A stretch of 64,000 nt of DNA from positions 1-64,000 of the forward strand of contig NZ_JBHSHY010000023.1 in NCBI RefSeq assembly GCF_042653205.1. Reading direction: 5' to 3'. This document shows positions 8,524-16,423 of the stretch, one piece after another (within the stretch, counting starts at the first letter, position 1; every line of letters begins with the position of its first letter). Under the pieces are notes generated by a model that was not told the DNA's origin, searched no databases, and was given only the letters and a program-made list of their open reading frames with translations. The translations under genes and the position numbers were made by a program. This DNA comes from Paenibacillus_Z sp042653205. Its GTDB lineage: Bacteria; Bacillota; Bacilli; Paenibacillales; Paenibacillaceae.

Positions 8524-9580
8524 AATCGACCGCTGCCATTTTCAGCAGATTGTGAGCGATCGAAAGCCACCCGATCTCCAAGCTTACTTCCTCACTGGAG
8601 AGCCTTTCCCGTATCGCCTTCTTCTGTGCCATGTACCGCAGGCTAACGCTGATTTCACGATCGCCTGCTGCTTTCGTACACTTCGCTTTCAGTGGACAAT
8701 CCGTGCAACCCTCGCAGCGATAATGCCGCTTTTCCATCTCAAAGCCGCTTTCGCTCTTCTCTTTGCTCGCATACCGAAATAACAGCTTTCTTCCCTCAGC
8801 ACACGTCCAACTGTCGCTTTCCTCGTCATAGTGCTGGCCGTTTCGCATAAAGTTTTAGACTGAACAACTTGATTTAACGGGGATTGTGAGGTTCAAAAAT
8901 AGTTAGCTTTCAAAAATAAAGTATTCGACTGGCACAAAAAATCAAACAGCGGCTGACCAAGACTGAAAAATAAAGTCTTAGACTGCCGCTGTTGTCTGTC
9001 ATTCAACGTGCCCCGTTAGGAGTTCAACCTGCGGGCGTGAGTCTAATACTTTTATTCACAGTCTACATCTTTATTTTCAGAGTCTACAACTATTTTTCCA
9101 GTCTAAAACTTTATTTTCTCAAGACAGCAGGGCATCCTTTCGCAGCTTCCACTCGCTTGTTTCAGCGGCTTTTCTTTGGGCTTCCTTTCCAGCTTGAGTT
9201 CCAGCTGCTTGACCGCTTCTTCCAGCTTCTCGCTGCTTACGCCGCCTTCTTCGCCAAGCTCCAGCAGGTCCTTGCCGATCTGCTCCCGATCCTCCTGTTT
9301 CTCCGCTTCCTCGATGAAGGCAAAGAGCGCCTTCACGTTCTCTTCCAATAAAATTGCAGGACCGCGGTGAAAATCTTCTCCAGCACTTCTTTCATGCGCT
9401 CAGAACGAAAGCGGTTGATCGTACGGAAGTCTGGCCGCTGGCGACCTGCGATCCACATGAATATGATATTTTCGCGAACAGATTTGGCGATTTGCCGAGA
9501 AGAGTAGATGCGCTGGGCGTAGGCGTAGATGATGACCTTGGTGAGCATTTTAGGGTGATAACTGCCTCGCGAGCTGCGGG
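8495..9580 (-). pseudogene. IS1182-family transposase, fragmented
   Basis: Three minus-strand pieces belong to one transposase. The N-terminal piece (about 9580-9333) reads SSRGSYHPKMLTKVIIYAYA and DFRTINRFRSERMK, typical of the IS1182 start. The middle piece (9348-9103) is in another frame: a charged coiled segment EEAEKQEDREQIGKDLLELG, then after a further shift WKLRKDALLS. The C-terminal piece (8848-8495) has the CEGCTDCPLKAKC Cys motif and LEIGWLSIAHNLLKMAA. Missing are the catalytic DDE core between the last two pieces and about 35-40 residues between SSEE and VSLE. The central gap is occupied by the Tn7-end-like element. Not functional. Confidence 0.85.
8835..9126. mobile_element. Miniature Tn7-like element: two facing arrays of TnsB-site-like repeats
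   Basis: Plus-strand sites with core ATAAAGTTTTAGACTG or close variants lie at 8847-8862, 8916-8931 and 8970-8985, plus a weaker AATAGTT-type site near 8895-8911. Minus-strand sites lie at 9099-9114, 9080-9099, 9059-9080 and 9040-9059. The right array is four near-contiguous sites, alternating ATAAAG- and AATAGTTGTA-types, ending outward in TGTCTTGA. The left array is spread over about 150 bp. This mirrors Tn7, whose right end has four overlapping and left end three separated TnsB sites containing ATAAAGTCTTAAACTG. No transposition gene lies between. The left terminal TGT and a target duplication are not evident, so the left boundary is approximate. Confidence 0.7.
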
Positions 9581-9593
9581 CATAGCTGCGCCG

Positions 9594-9631
9594 CATGCTC
9601 GCGCCACATGCTCGCGCCGCATGCTCGCGCA
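9594..9631. repeat. 13-bp tandem repeat, three units
   Basis: CATGCTCGCGCC plus one base is repeated at 9594, 9607 and 9620. It sits where the missing end of the IS1182 element would be expected, between the transposase N-terminus and the fdhD stop. Confidence 0.75.
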
Positions 9632-9643
9632 CTGGATGCGCGC

Positions 9644-10450
9644 TTACGCGTCCGGCGTGCTTTCGTCCACGATCCGGTGCCCGTGCGTGTACACGTTCAT
9701 GTCCTGCCCGCGGATGAAGCCCGCGCAGGTGATGCCGAGGTCGTCGGCGAGCTTCAGGGCGAGGTCCGTCGGCGCGGACTTCGAGAGCAGGAAGCCGACG
9801 CCGATCTTTGCGGCCTTCAGCACGACCTCGGACGAGATCCGGCCGCTGAAGGCGATAACCTTGTCCGCGACGGGCATCCGGGCCTGCAAGGCATAGCCGA
9901 ACAGCTTGTCGAGCGCGTTATGCCGGCCGATGTCGGTGCGCGCGGCGAGCAGCGCCGTCGCCGTGCAGAGCGCGGCGTTGTGCACGCCCCCGGTCAGCCG
10001 GAAGTCGGCGGACTCGAGCTGCAGCAGCCGCATGAGCGCCGTACACTGGCCGGGCGTCAGCGTCATCCGCGTCATCGACGTCCGCGCCGTCCGGGCGTCG
10101 CTGCGAAAATAAAACTGCCGGCTCTTCCCGCAGCACGAGCCGATGAACCGCTTCGCGTAGTCGTCCTTGCCCGCCGACTGCGGGCGGTACAGCGACGCGT
10201 ACGCGTAGCCGCGCGCCTCGTCGATCCGCAGCTCTTTCACGTCCGCCGCCTCGAGGATGACGCCCTCGGACGCGAGGAAGCCGATCGCGAGCTCCTCCAG
10301 ATCCGTCGGCGAGCAGACGATCGTGGCGAATTCTTCGCCGTCCACCTCCAGCGTCAGCGGGTACTCCGAGGCGATGTCGTCCTCCCGCAGAGTGGCGGCG
10401 CCGTCCGCGTACTTGCGGATCGGCCAGGTCGTTACGATACGGGGCCGCAT
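9644..10450 (-). CDS. fdhD: Formate dehydrogenase accessory sulfurtransferase FdhD
   Basis: 268 aa. FdhD transfers sulfur from a cysteine desulfurase to the molybdenum cofactor of formate dehydrogenase, activating it in the cytoplasm. Family features seen: ATIVCSPTDLEELAIGFLASEG, the mobile-loop Cys pair in FIGSCCGKS, FRLTGGVHNAAL, DIGRHNALDKLFGYAL and the C-terminal CAGFIRGQDMNVYTHGHR. The ATG at 10450 (MRPRIVTTW) is chosen for GAGGAGGAG 6 nt upstream over an earlier ATG at 10480. It follows the molybdoenzyme gene by 78 nt on the same strand, so it is very likely its maturation factor. Confidence 0.95.
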   Translation of the reverse strand: MRPRIVTTWPIRKYADGAATLREDDIASEYPLTLEVDGEEFATIVCSPTDLEELAIGFLASEGVILEAADVKELRIDEARGYAYASLYRPQSAGKDDYAKRFIGSCCGKSRQFYFRSDARTARTSMTRMTLTPGQCTALMRLLQLESADFRLTGGVHNAALCTATALLAARTDIGRHNALDKLFGYALQARMPVADKVIAFSGRISSEVVLKAAKIGVGFLLSKSAPTDLALKLADDLGITCAGFIRGQDMNVYTHGHRIVDESTPDA

Positions 10451-10528
10451 GCGGTCTCCTCCTCTCCCGGCGCCGGGCATCCCCCGGCGTCCGTGCCGCG
10501 TCGTGCCGCGCGGGCGCGGCGCCGCCCG

Positions 10529-12907
10529 TCAGGTCGACGCATGGCGCTCCTCTTCCTCGTCCGCTTCATGGTCCAGTTCCGCGATGCGTTTCTCCACATA
10601 GCGCGTATCCTTCAGCGCATGGTACGTGTCCGCGCGCTCCAGGACGACCGCCGCGTTGTACTCCGGAATGCCGGCATGGGGTTCGTACACCTTCTTCGGG
10701 ATGAGCGCATTGCATTCCGGCCAGAACAGCTCGAGGTTGCCCGGCGCGACGGAGGCGAATTTCGCCCGGCCGTGGAACGTGCCGTATGCATTGTAGAGCA
10801 CGACGGCGTCGCCTTCCTTGACGTCGTGCTTCGCGCCGTCGTTCGGGTGCATGAGCACGTCGTACCGGCCGGCCGCGTTGAACGCATCCTTGCTGCCGTA
10901 TATCATCGAGTTGAACTGCTTGCCCCGGCGCGAGGTGACGTAAAAATGCCCCTCCGGCTTGCGCAGCTCCGGCAGCTCGATCGGCAGCAGCTGGCCGCGG
11001 CCGTCCCGGGTCGGGCAGACGCCGCCTTCGCACAGCCACGCGCCGCCCCATTGGAAGACGTCGCCGCGGTTCTTGAGGAATTGGATGCCGTCGTAGTTCG
11101 GCGCGGCGAGCGCGATTTCCGCGCGCAGCGCGTGGGCGCTCTCGAACGTGACCGCCTTGGCGCGCTCCGGGTATACGCGGGATGCCAGATCGCCGTAGAT
11201 GGCCCATTCCGCGCGCGCTTCCCCGATGCGGGGACCGGGGATCTCCGGCGAGTAATACACCATCCGTTCCGTGGAGGTGGACGTGCCGCCGCCCGGCTGC
11301 TCGTAACGGGTCATGGCCGGGAGGACGACGACCGCCTCCCGCGCGTCGGCGAGCGTCGACGTGTTCAGGACGATGTCCTGGTGCACGCGGATGTCGACCG
11401 CTTCGAGGCATGCGCGGACGAATTCCGGGTCCGGCATCGTCTCGAGGAAGTTGCCGCCGGAGGTGTAGAACACCTTCAGCTTCCGCTCGTGGTCGTCCGG
11501 CAGCATCGCGTTCTCCAGCGTGACGCCGACGATGTCTCCCTGCCAGCGCGGCAGCGGGAAGCCCCAGACGCCCTCGATGCGCGGGATGTCCGCCCCCTTG
11601 AATTCGCCGCCGGGCAGGCTGAACGGATCGGCGCCCATCTCGCTGGAGCCCTGCACGCCGCTGTGGCCGCGGATCGGCATCAGGCCGCAGTGCTCGCGGC
11701 CGAGGAAGCCGCGCAGCAGCGCCAGGTTGGCGACCTGCGAGATGTTGTCCGTGCCGAAGCGGTGCTGCGTCAGCCCCATGCTCCAGACGAAGACGCCGGA
11801 CTTCGCGGCCGCCAGCAGCTCGGCGAAGTCGGTCATCCGCGCGCGGGTCAGGCCGGAGGAGCGCTCCAGCTGCGCCCAGTCCTGGCGCTGCACGTGCGCG
11901 CGGAGCGCCTCGTAGCCGTTCGCATGCGCGCGCACGAACGCATGGTCGACCGCGGAGCCGGGCTTCGCCGCCTCCATGTCGAACCAATGCTTCATGACGC
12001 CGTGCATGAAGGCGATGTCCCCGCCGATGTTGACCTGGTAGAAGTCGTCGGCGAGCTTCGTTCCGAACAGCGCCGACTCGGCGATGGACGGCACCCAATA
12101 GCCGTCCATCGCCGGCTCGCGGTACGGGTTGATCACGATGATCCGCGTGCCCTTGCGCTTGGCGGCATACATGTATTTGGTCGAGACGGGCTGGTTGTTC
12201 GCCGCGACGCTGCCCCAGAAGACGAGCACGTCCGTGCCGATCCAGTCCTTGTAATTGCAGCTCGAGGCGCCGATGCCGACCGACCGCTTCAGCGCGGTCT
12301 TGGACGGCGAGTGGCAGATGCGCGACGCGTTGTCGATGTTGTTCGTGCCGAGGAAGCGGGCGGCCTTGGCCGCCGCGTAATACGATTCGTTCGTGATGCC
12401 GCGCGCCGTCAGGTAGAAGGCGAGCTGCTTCGGATCGATCGCGCGGATGCGCGCCGCGACCAGATCGAGCGCCTCGTCCCAGGACAGGCGGCTGAATCGC
12501 CGCTCGCCCTTGCGCCGGATGAGCGGGTAGGGCAGGCGGCCGAGCTTGCGCAGCGCGGCGCTGTCGAGCTTGCGCAGCTCGCCGATGTCCGCGTGCAGCA
12601 CGTCCGGCTTGATGGCCGGCATCGTGTTCAGCCGCAGCAGGTTGAGGCGCGTCGTGCACACATGCGGCCCCGCCAGCGTCCGGTCATGCAGGCCGGACAC
12701 GCCGAGCGCGCAGCCGTCGCAGACGCCCTGCGTCAGGATGCGGTACGCATACGGGAGATTGTCGCGGTTCTCCGCCACGACCTTCAGCGTGTCGCGGATA
12801 TGGCGGGGCTTTACCTTGCCGAGCCCGAACGGCATTTTGCTGACCCACAGCTTGGGATCCGGGCGGCCGGGCAGCTTGACCGGTCCCGTATGCTTCGTTT
12901 TCCCCAT
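10529..12907 (-). CDS. FdhF/YdeP-family molybdopterin oxidoreductase (formate dehydrogenase-like)
   Basis: 792 aa, the size of FdhF/YdeP-family alpha subunits. An N-terminal Cys region with the spacing of an iron-sulfur ligand set (GVCDGCALG followed by HVC) precedes the bis-MGD domains. Cys198 in ASRICHSPSK aligns with the active-site selenocysteine/cysteine position of formate dehydrogenase H (UHGPS), so this is a Cys-type enzyme. Other motifs: VFWGSVAANNQPVSTKYMY, NPYREPAMDGYWVPS, HSGVQGSSEMG, and a C-terminal MPT-binding domain with HPNDGAKHDVKEGDAV. The start at 12907 (MGKTKHTG) follows GAGAGGAGA; an in-frame ATG at 13048 lacks a ribosome site. Formate oxidation is likely, but YdeP relatives have uncertain substrates. 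Confidence 0.92.
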   Translation of the reverse strand: MGKTKHTGPVKLPGRPDPKLWVSKMPFGLGKVKPRHIRDTLKVVAENRDNLPYAYRILTQGVCDGCALGVSGLHDRTLAGPHVCTTRLNLLRLNTMPAIKPDVLHADIGELRKLDSAALRKLGRLPYPLIRRKGERRFSRLSWDEALDLVAARIRAIDPKQLAFYLTARGITNESYYAAAKAARFLGTNNIDNASRICHSPSKTALKRSVGIGASSCNYKDWIGTDVLVFWGSVAANNQPVSTKYMYAAKRKGTRIIVINPYREPAMDGYWVPSIAESALFGTKLADDFYQVNIGGDIAFMHGVMKHWFDMEAAKPGSAVDHAFVRAHANGYEALRAHVQRQDWAQLERSSGLTRARMTDFAELLAAAKSGVFVWSMGLTQHRFGTDNISQVANLALLRGFLGREHCGLMPIRGHSGVQGSSEMGADPFSLPGGEFKGADIPRIEGVWGFPLPRWQGDIVGVTLENAMLPDDHERKLKVFYTSGGNFLETMPDPEFVRACLEAVDIRVHQDIVLNTSTLADAREAVVVLPAMTRYEQPGGGTSTSTERMVYYSPEIPGPRIGEARAEWAIYGDLASRVYPERAKAVTFESAHALRAEIALAAPNYDGIQFLKNRGDVFQWGGAWLCEGGVCPTRDGRGQLLPIELPELRKPEGHFYVTSRRGKQFNSMIYGSKDAFNAAGRYDVLMHPNDGAKHDVKEGDAVVLYNAYGTFHGRAKFASVAPGNLELFWPECNALIPKKVYEPHAGIPEYNAAVVLERADTYHALKDTRYVEKRIAELDHEADEEEERHAST

Positions 12908-13064
12908 CGTACACGTCTCCTCTCCGCGTCGGCGGCACGGCTGGCAGGGACTAAAAAAACCGCGCCGGACCGATTCCCCTCCAAGCCCGTAATAGACCGG
13001 AAGAAAAGCGTCCCGAACGCGGTTAGTCTCTCGCAGGTTCGCTGCCAAGCGCCAACGCGTGCCG
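12908..13064 (-). promoter_or_regulatory. Leader of the molybdoenzyme gene with a terminator-like hairpin
   Basis: Read on the minus strand, AACCGCG (13017-13023) can pair with CGCGGTT (12958-12964) and is followed by a T run (12953-12959), about 45 nt before the start codon. The roughly 50-nt loop has further GC stems. Two readings are possible: a terminator of the upstream MpsC gene with a new promoter below it, or an attenuator in the leader. No known riboswitch consensus was recognised. Confidence 0.4.
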
Positions 13065-13433
13065 TTATGGCCGGCTTGCGCCGAACTTGCGCTCGATGTC
13101 CTGATCGAACACGAAGATCGACATGCCGAAATCTTTATCGATATCGATATCCACGTACAGCTCCAAGAAGCGGGCGCCGAGCAGCGCTTCCATCTCGACC
13201 GGCGGGTGGCTGCGATAGATGTCCTTCACCCGCTGCGTGCGCGCTTCGCGCAGCATCTGCTTGCCGTCGCTGGCCGTCGCGATGAACTTCTCCACGGGGG
13301 AGAGGTTGCCTTCCATCTCGCAAATCGCCCAATGCTTGCAGAACGTCGTCGTGATGCGGCCGGGGCCCTTGCCCATGTGGCGCTTGCGGTAGGCTTTGAC
13401 CAGATTGCTGAATTCCGCTTCCGCCTTGTTCAT
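13065..13433 (-). CDS. MpsC-like (DUF2294) small protein
   Basis: 122 aa. DUF2294 family, the domain also called MpsC after the Na+-translocating membrane-potential system of staphylococci; the biochemical role is not established. Features: KAYRKRHMGKGPGRITTTF, ICEMEGNLSPVEK and a conserved ELYVDIDIDKDFGMSIFVFD segment. No membrane segments. The second ATG (13433) is chosen because GAGGTG is 7 nt away; the ATG two codons earlier is too close to it. It lies upstream of the formate-dehydrogenase-like gene on the same strand. Confidence 0.8.
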   Translation of the reverse strand: MNKAEAEFSNLVKAYRKRHMGKGPGRITTTFCKHWAICEMEGNLSPVEKFIATASDGKQMLREARTQRVKDIYRSHPPVEMEALLGARFLELYVDIDIDKDFGMSIFVFDQDIERKFGASRP

Positions 13434-13583
13434 CGCCATGCACCTCGTTTGCCCGCAGAGCCGGTGACAGGAGCGCTGTTCCGTGCCGTGCGGCGTTTCT
13501 TCAACGCGTCGCTTCCTTGCTCGCTTCATGCTAGCTTCATCTTAGCAAGAAAGCGCAATCATGGCAATGCAATCGGCGGAGGG

Positions 13584-14096
13584 CTAGAAGGCCGCCGCGA
13601 AGAGCGAGACGCAGAGCGGGAGCAGCGACAGGAGGAGCAGGAGGGCAAGCGCGGCGCCGATCCGCTTGCGCCGGCTGCCGGTACTCGCCAGCGTGAGGTC
13701 GGCGAAGCAGAAGAGCGCCGCGCACAAGGCGCCGAGCCAGCCGCTGCTCAAGGTGCCGAACAGCAGCGGCAGCGCCCAGAAGCCGCAGAAGGCGTGCAGC
13801 AGCAGCGATAGCGGAGCGTGGAGGCGGCGATGAAGCAGCCGGAAGAGCGCCAGCTCGATCAGCATGGAGCAGGCAACCCCGTAGACGAAGTTGAACGGCG
13901 CGGCGTAGAGCAGCAGCACGAAGCAGCCGAACAGCCAGGATGTCAGCGCGGCCCCCCAGGACGCGCTGCCGGATGCGAAGCCGAATAACGCGGGGAGGCA
14001 GACGGCGGAGATCGCCGTCGCGATCGCGGCGGCTGCCAGCTTGCGGCCCAGCCAGGGCAGCAGATGCCGGGAGAGCGGGACGGCCGGTCCGGCCAT
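13584..14096 (-). CDS. Hypothetical integral membrane protein
   Basis: 170 aa, almost entirely hydrophobic, with about five membrane segments: near residues 20-45, 48-68, 70-90, 95-120 and 140-168. A short basic loop, SRRKRIG, precedes the last segment. The start at 14096 (MAGPAVPL) follows GAAGGAGTG by 7 nt. No family recognised. It stands alone between the MpsC gene and the divergent PadR regulator. Confidence 0.7.
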   Translation of the reverse strand: MAGPAVPLSRHLLPWLGRKLAAAAIATAISAVCLPALFGFASGSASWGAALTSWLFGCFVLLLYAAPFNFVYGVACSMLIELALFRLLHRRLHAPLSLLLHAFCGFWALPLLFGTLSSGWLGALCAALFCFADLTLASTGSRRKRIGAALALLLLLSLLPLCVSLFAAAF

Positions 14097-14289
14097 GGCG
14101 ATCACTCCTTCGGGAAGGTTTGATACCAGCATACTGAAGTCCGCCGAACGCGTAGAGTTCTAATTTTCATGGTACCCCGGGCGGCGTACGCCTGGGCCGG
14201 GGTGACGGTCCGCGGCCCGGCATGCGTTCCGCGCCGATTTGTGGTACCATTTTTTCAGAAATAGCACTTTCGTAGGGGGATTTCCGTTC

Positions 14290-14856
14290 ATGATCGCATT
14301 AGCTTATGCCCTGCTCAGCATGCTGGCGCGCAAGTCCTGCTCGGGGTACGAGCTCACGAAGCTGCTGCAGGTCTTCTGGCAGGCGCAGCACAGCCAGATA
14401 TATCCGCTGCTCGCGAAGCTGGAGAAGGAGGGACTGGTCACCTTCGAGCTGATCGGCCAGACCGGCAAGCCGGACAAGAAGCTCTACAGCATCACGGACG
14501 CCGGCATCGAGCGTCTGCGTGCCTGGATCAAGGAGCAGCCGCCCTCCGACATTCTCGAGCGCGACGAATTCCTCATTAAGATCTACGCGATCGGCCTCAT
14601 GGACCCGGAGACGGGCCGCCAGCTGTTCTTGGAGCGCCGCGAAGCGCTGCTCGCCCGGATGGCGCGCATGCGGGAGGGCATGCGGGACATGGAGGCGGAC
14701 GAGGACCCGCCCGTCGCCGACATCGCGTCCAAGCAGTTCGGCCGCTATCTGCTCTACGAGCGGCGGATGCGCCTGCTGCAGGAAGAGGTGGACTGGATCG
14801 AATGGGCGCTGCCTTTATTCAGGCCGTCGTCCGCGCAGCCGCGGCGGGAAGATTGA
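14290..14856 (+). CDS. PadR-family transcriptional regulator (PadR/Vir-like, long form)
   Basis: 188 aa. N-terminal winged helix (residues 1-80): IALAYALLSMLARKSCSGYELTKLL, HSQIYPLLAKLEKEGLV, then the wing with KPDKKLYSITDAG. The C-terminal half is helical and probably mediates dimerisation (PadR C-terminal domain). The ATG at 14290 follows TAGGGGGA. The EamA exporter gene follows after 139 nt on the same strand and may be its target or operon partner (inference). Confidence 0.9.
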   Translation: MIALAYALLSMLARKSCSGYELTKLLQVFWQAQHSQIYPLLAKLEKEGLVTFELIGQTGKPDKKLYSITDAGIERLRAWIKEQPPSDILERDEFLIKIYAIGLMDPETGRQLFLERREALLARMARMREGMRDMEADEDPPVADIASKQFGRYLLYERRMRLLQEEVDWIEWALPLFRPSSAQPRRED

Positions 14857-14995
14857 CGCCGCGCTTGCGGCGCGAGTACCCCGCATTCCCCAGGTTCTGG
14901 AAATTTATGTATTGTGTTTCCGCCGCGAATCCGGCAAACTGTTGTCAGGCTTGACGCAAGCGACCAACAGGCGGAAGTGGGGTTCGAGAGAAGAG

Positions 14996-15919
14996 ATGAG
15001 AGAGATGAAGCAGGAACGCAGATGGGTTTATTATGCCGGGCTGGCCGTCGTCGCCGCGATCTGGGGCGCGAACTTCGGGGTTTCGCGGAAGGGGATGGAG
15101 ACGTTCGATCCGGTGCTGTTCGCGTTCCTGCGCTTCTCGCTCGCGCTGCCGTTCTTCTTCCTGCTGCTGAAGGTGCGGGAGGGCAGCGTCGGACTGCCCG
15201 CGAAGGAGCTGCTCCGCCTCGCGGTGCTCGGCTTGTTCGGCGTGTCGGGGCTCGAGATCGCGGTCATGTATTCCATTAAGTATACGACGCTCGCGAACGC
15301 GTCGCTCTTGAACGTCGCGCCGTGGCCGATCTTCGCCGCGCTGTTCGGGCCGCTGTTCCTGCGGGAGCGGATCACGCCGCGTCTCGTCACCGGCGGGATC
15401 GCCGCCATGGTCGGCGTATGCTTCATCATTCTCGGCGGCGGGGAAGGCTTCGATCTCTCGTCCGGGCACATGATCGGCAACCTGCTCGCCTTGGCCGTCA
15501 GCGTGGTGGGCGCGCTGTTCAACCTGGCCTGCATGCCGCTCATGCAGCGCTACTCCGCGCTGCGCGTCAGCACGTGGTTCACGGCGTTCGGCGTGCTGTT
15601 CATGTTCCCGTTCACCCTGCCGTCCTGGGGCAAGGTCGAATGGACCGCGCTTGGCGGCAGCGAGTACACCGCGATTTTGTTCAACGTATTCGTCTGCACC
15701 GTGTTCGGTTTCGTCGTGTGGAACGCCGGCATGTTCAAGATCGGCGCCGCGCGGGCGAATTTCTTCCGCTACGTCGTGCCGGCTTCCGCGGTCGGGGCCG
15801 GATATCTGTTTTTCGACGAAGCGTTCACCGGCTGGCAGCTGGCCGGCACGGTCTTCATGGCGGCCGCCCTGCTCTGGATCAGCATCGAGCGCCGCGAGCC
15901 GGCACCGATCGGCGCCTGA
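14996..15919 (+). CDS. EamA/DMT-superfamily transporter
   Basis: 307 aa with ten predicted membrane segments in two EamA repeats. Repeat 1 begins YYAGLAVVAAIWGANFGVSR and has the TTLANASLLNVAPWPIFAAL signature. Repeat 2 begins near MIGNLLALAVSVVGALFNLA and ends with the VVPASAVGAGYLFFDEAFTG signature. Likely an exporter of a small metabolite or drug; the substrate is unknown. Start: ATG 14996 or 15005, both weakly served by a GAGAGAAGAG stretch. A terminator follows at once. Confidence 0.9.
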   Translation: MREMKQERRWVYYAGLAVVAAIWGANFGVSRKGMETFDPVLFAFLRFSLALPFFFLLLKVREGSVGLPAKELLRLAVLGLFGVSGLEIAVMYSIKYTTLANASLLNVAPWPIFAALFGPLFLRERITPRLVTGGIAAMVGVCFIILGGGEGFDLSSGHMIGNLLALAVSVVGALFNLACMPLMQRYSALRVSTWFTAFGVLFMFPFTLPSWGKVEWTALGGSEYTAILFNVFVCTVFGFVVWNAGMFKIGAARANFFRYVVPASAVGAGYLFFDEAFTGWQLAGTVFMAAALLWISIERREPAPIGA

Positions 15920-15951
15920 TCGGGAGTTTCGAGCGTGCTATAAAATTGGAC

Positions 15952-15982
15952 GACCCCCGCTTCGTAACGAAGCGGGGGTCTT
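15952..15982. terminator. Hairpin terminator after the EamA gene
   Basis: GACCCCCGCTTCG and CGAAGCGGGGGTC form a perfect 13-bp stem with loop TAA (15952-15980), followed by only TTGT. The stem is strong although the U tract is short. Confidence 0.75.
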
Positions 15983-16423
15983 GTATGTGCAAGCAGAGCC
16001 TAGCGCCGGGTCATTCCCGCAGCGCTGCCCCGATATGGTAAGCGTAACCGCCATGTCTTCCTACTTTCATAAACATGCACGAAAGCGACGATAGCCCGAC
16101 CTCTCGATCGTCCTTGCGGTTCCTAGACCGCGCCAGTGGTGAATCCGTGTTCCTTCAAGCAGCCGTGTTAAAAGGAAATAAACTGCGGTGATTCGTGGAG
16201 GGTAAATCACATCAATTCGAGGAAAAACCAGAGGTTACACTTAATACAATTCAACATTATACGCGCAAAACTGTAATCCGTCAAGTTACAGCTCGCCGGC
16301 GCGTATGACAAACATGCCGCGAAACGGATGACACTTGTCATGCGAAACGCATTACGTTCGTGCGTACCGTCAGACCGGCGCCGGCGGTAGAATGAAATCA
16401 TCAAGAAGGCGGGAGTGAACGAG
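15983..16423. other. Intergenic region with a candidate response-regulator operator
   Basis: No gene seen. AT content rises from about 16200. ATGACACTTGTCAT at 16328-16341 is an inverted repeat with perfect 6-bp arms (ATGACA/TGTCAT). A half-like copy ATGACAAACATG lies at 16305-16316. A possible -10 TAGAAT is at 16388-16393, placing the palindrome roughly 50-60 bp upstream of it, a usual position for an activator. The DesR/YvfU-like regulator encoded at the end of this operon is the natural candidate ligand (inference). Confidence 0.5.

Noticed and set aside
8495..9632. Functional transposase gene
   Set aside because: Frame shifts, missing catalytic core and an internal C-terminal deletion show it is dead.
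9608..13285. 1225-codon plus-strand open frame across the formate dehydrogenase region
   Set aside because: Antisense shadow of fdhD and the molybdoenzyme gene; no ribosome site or domain.
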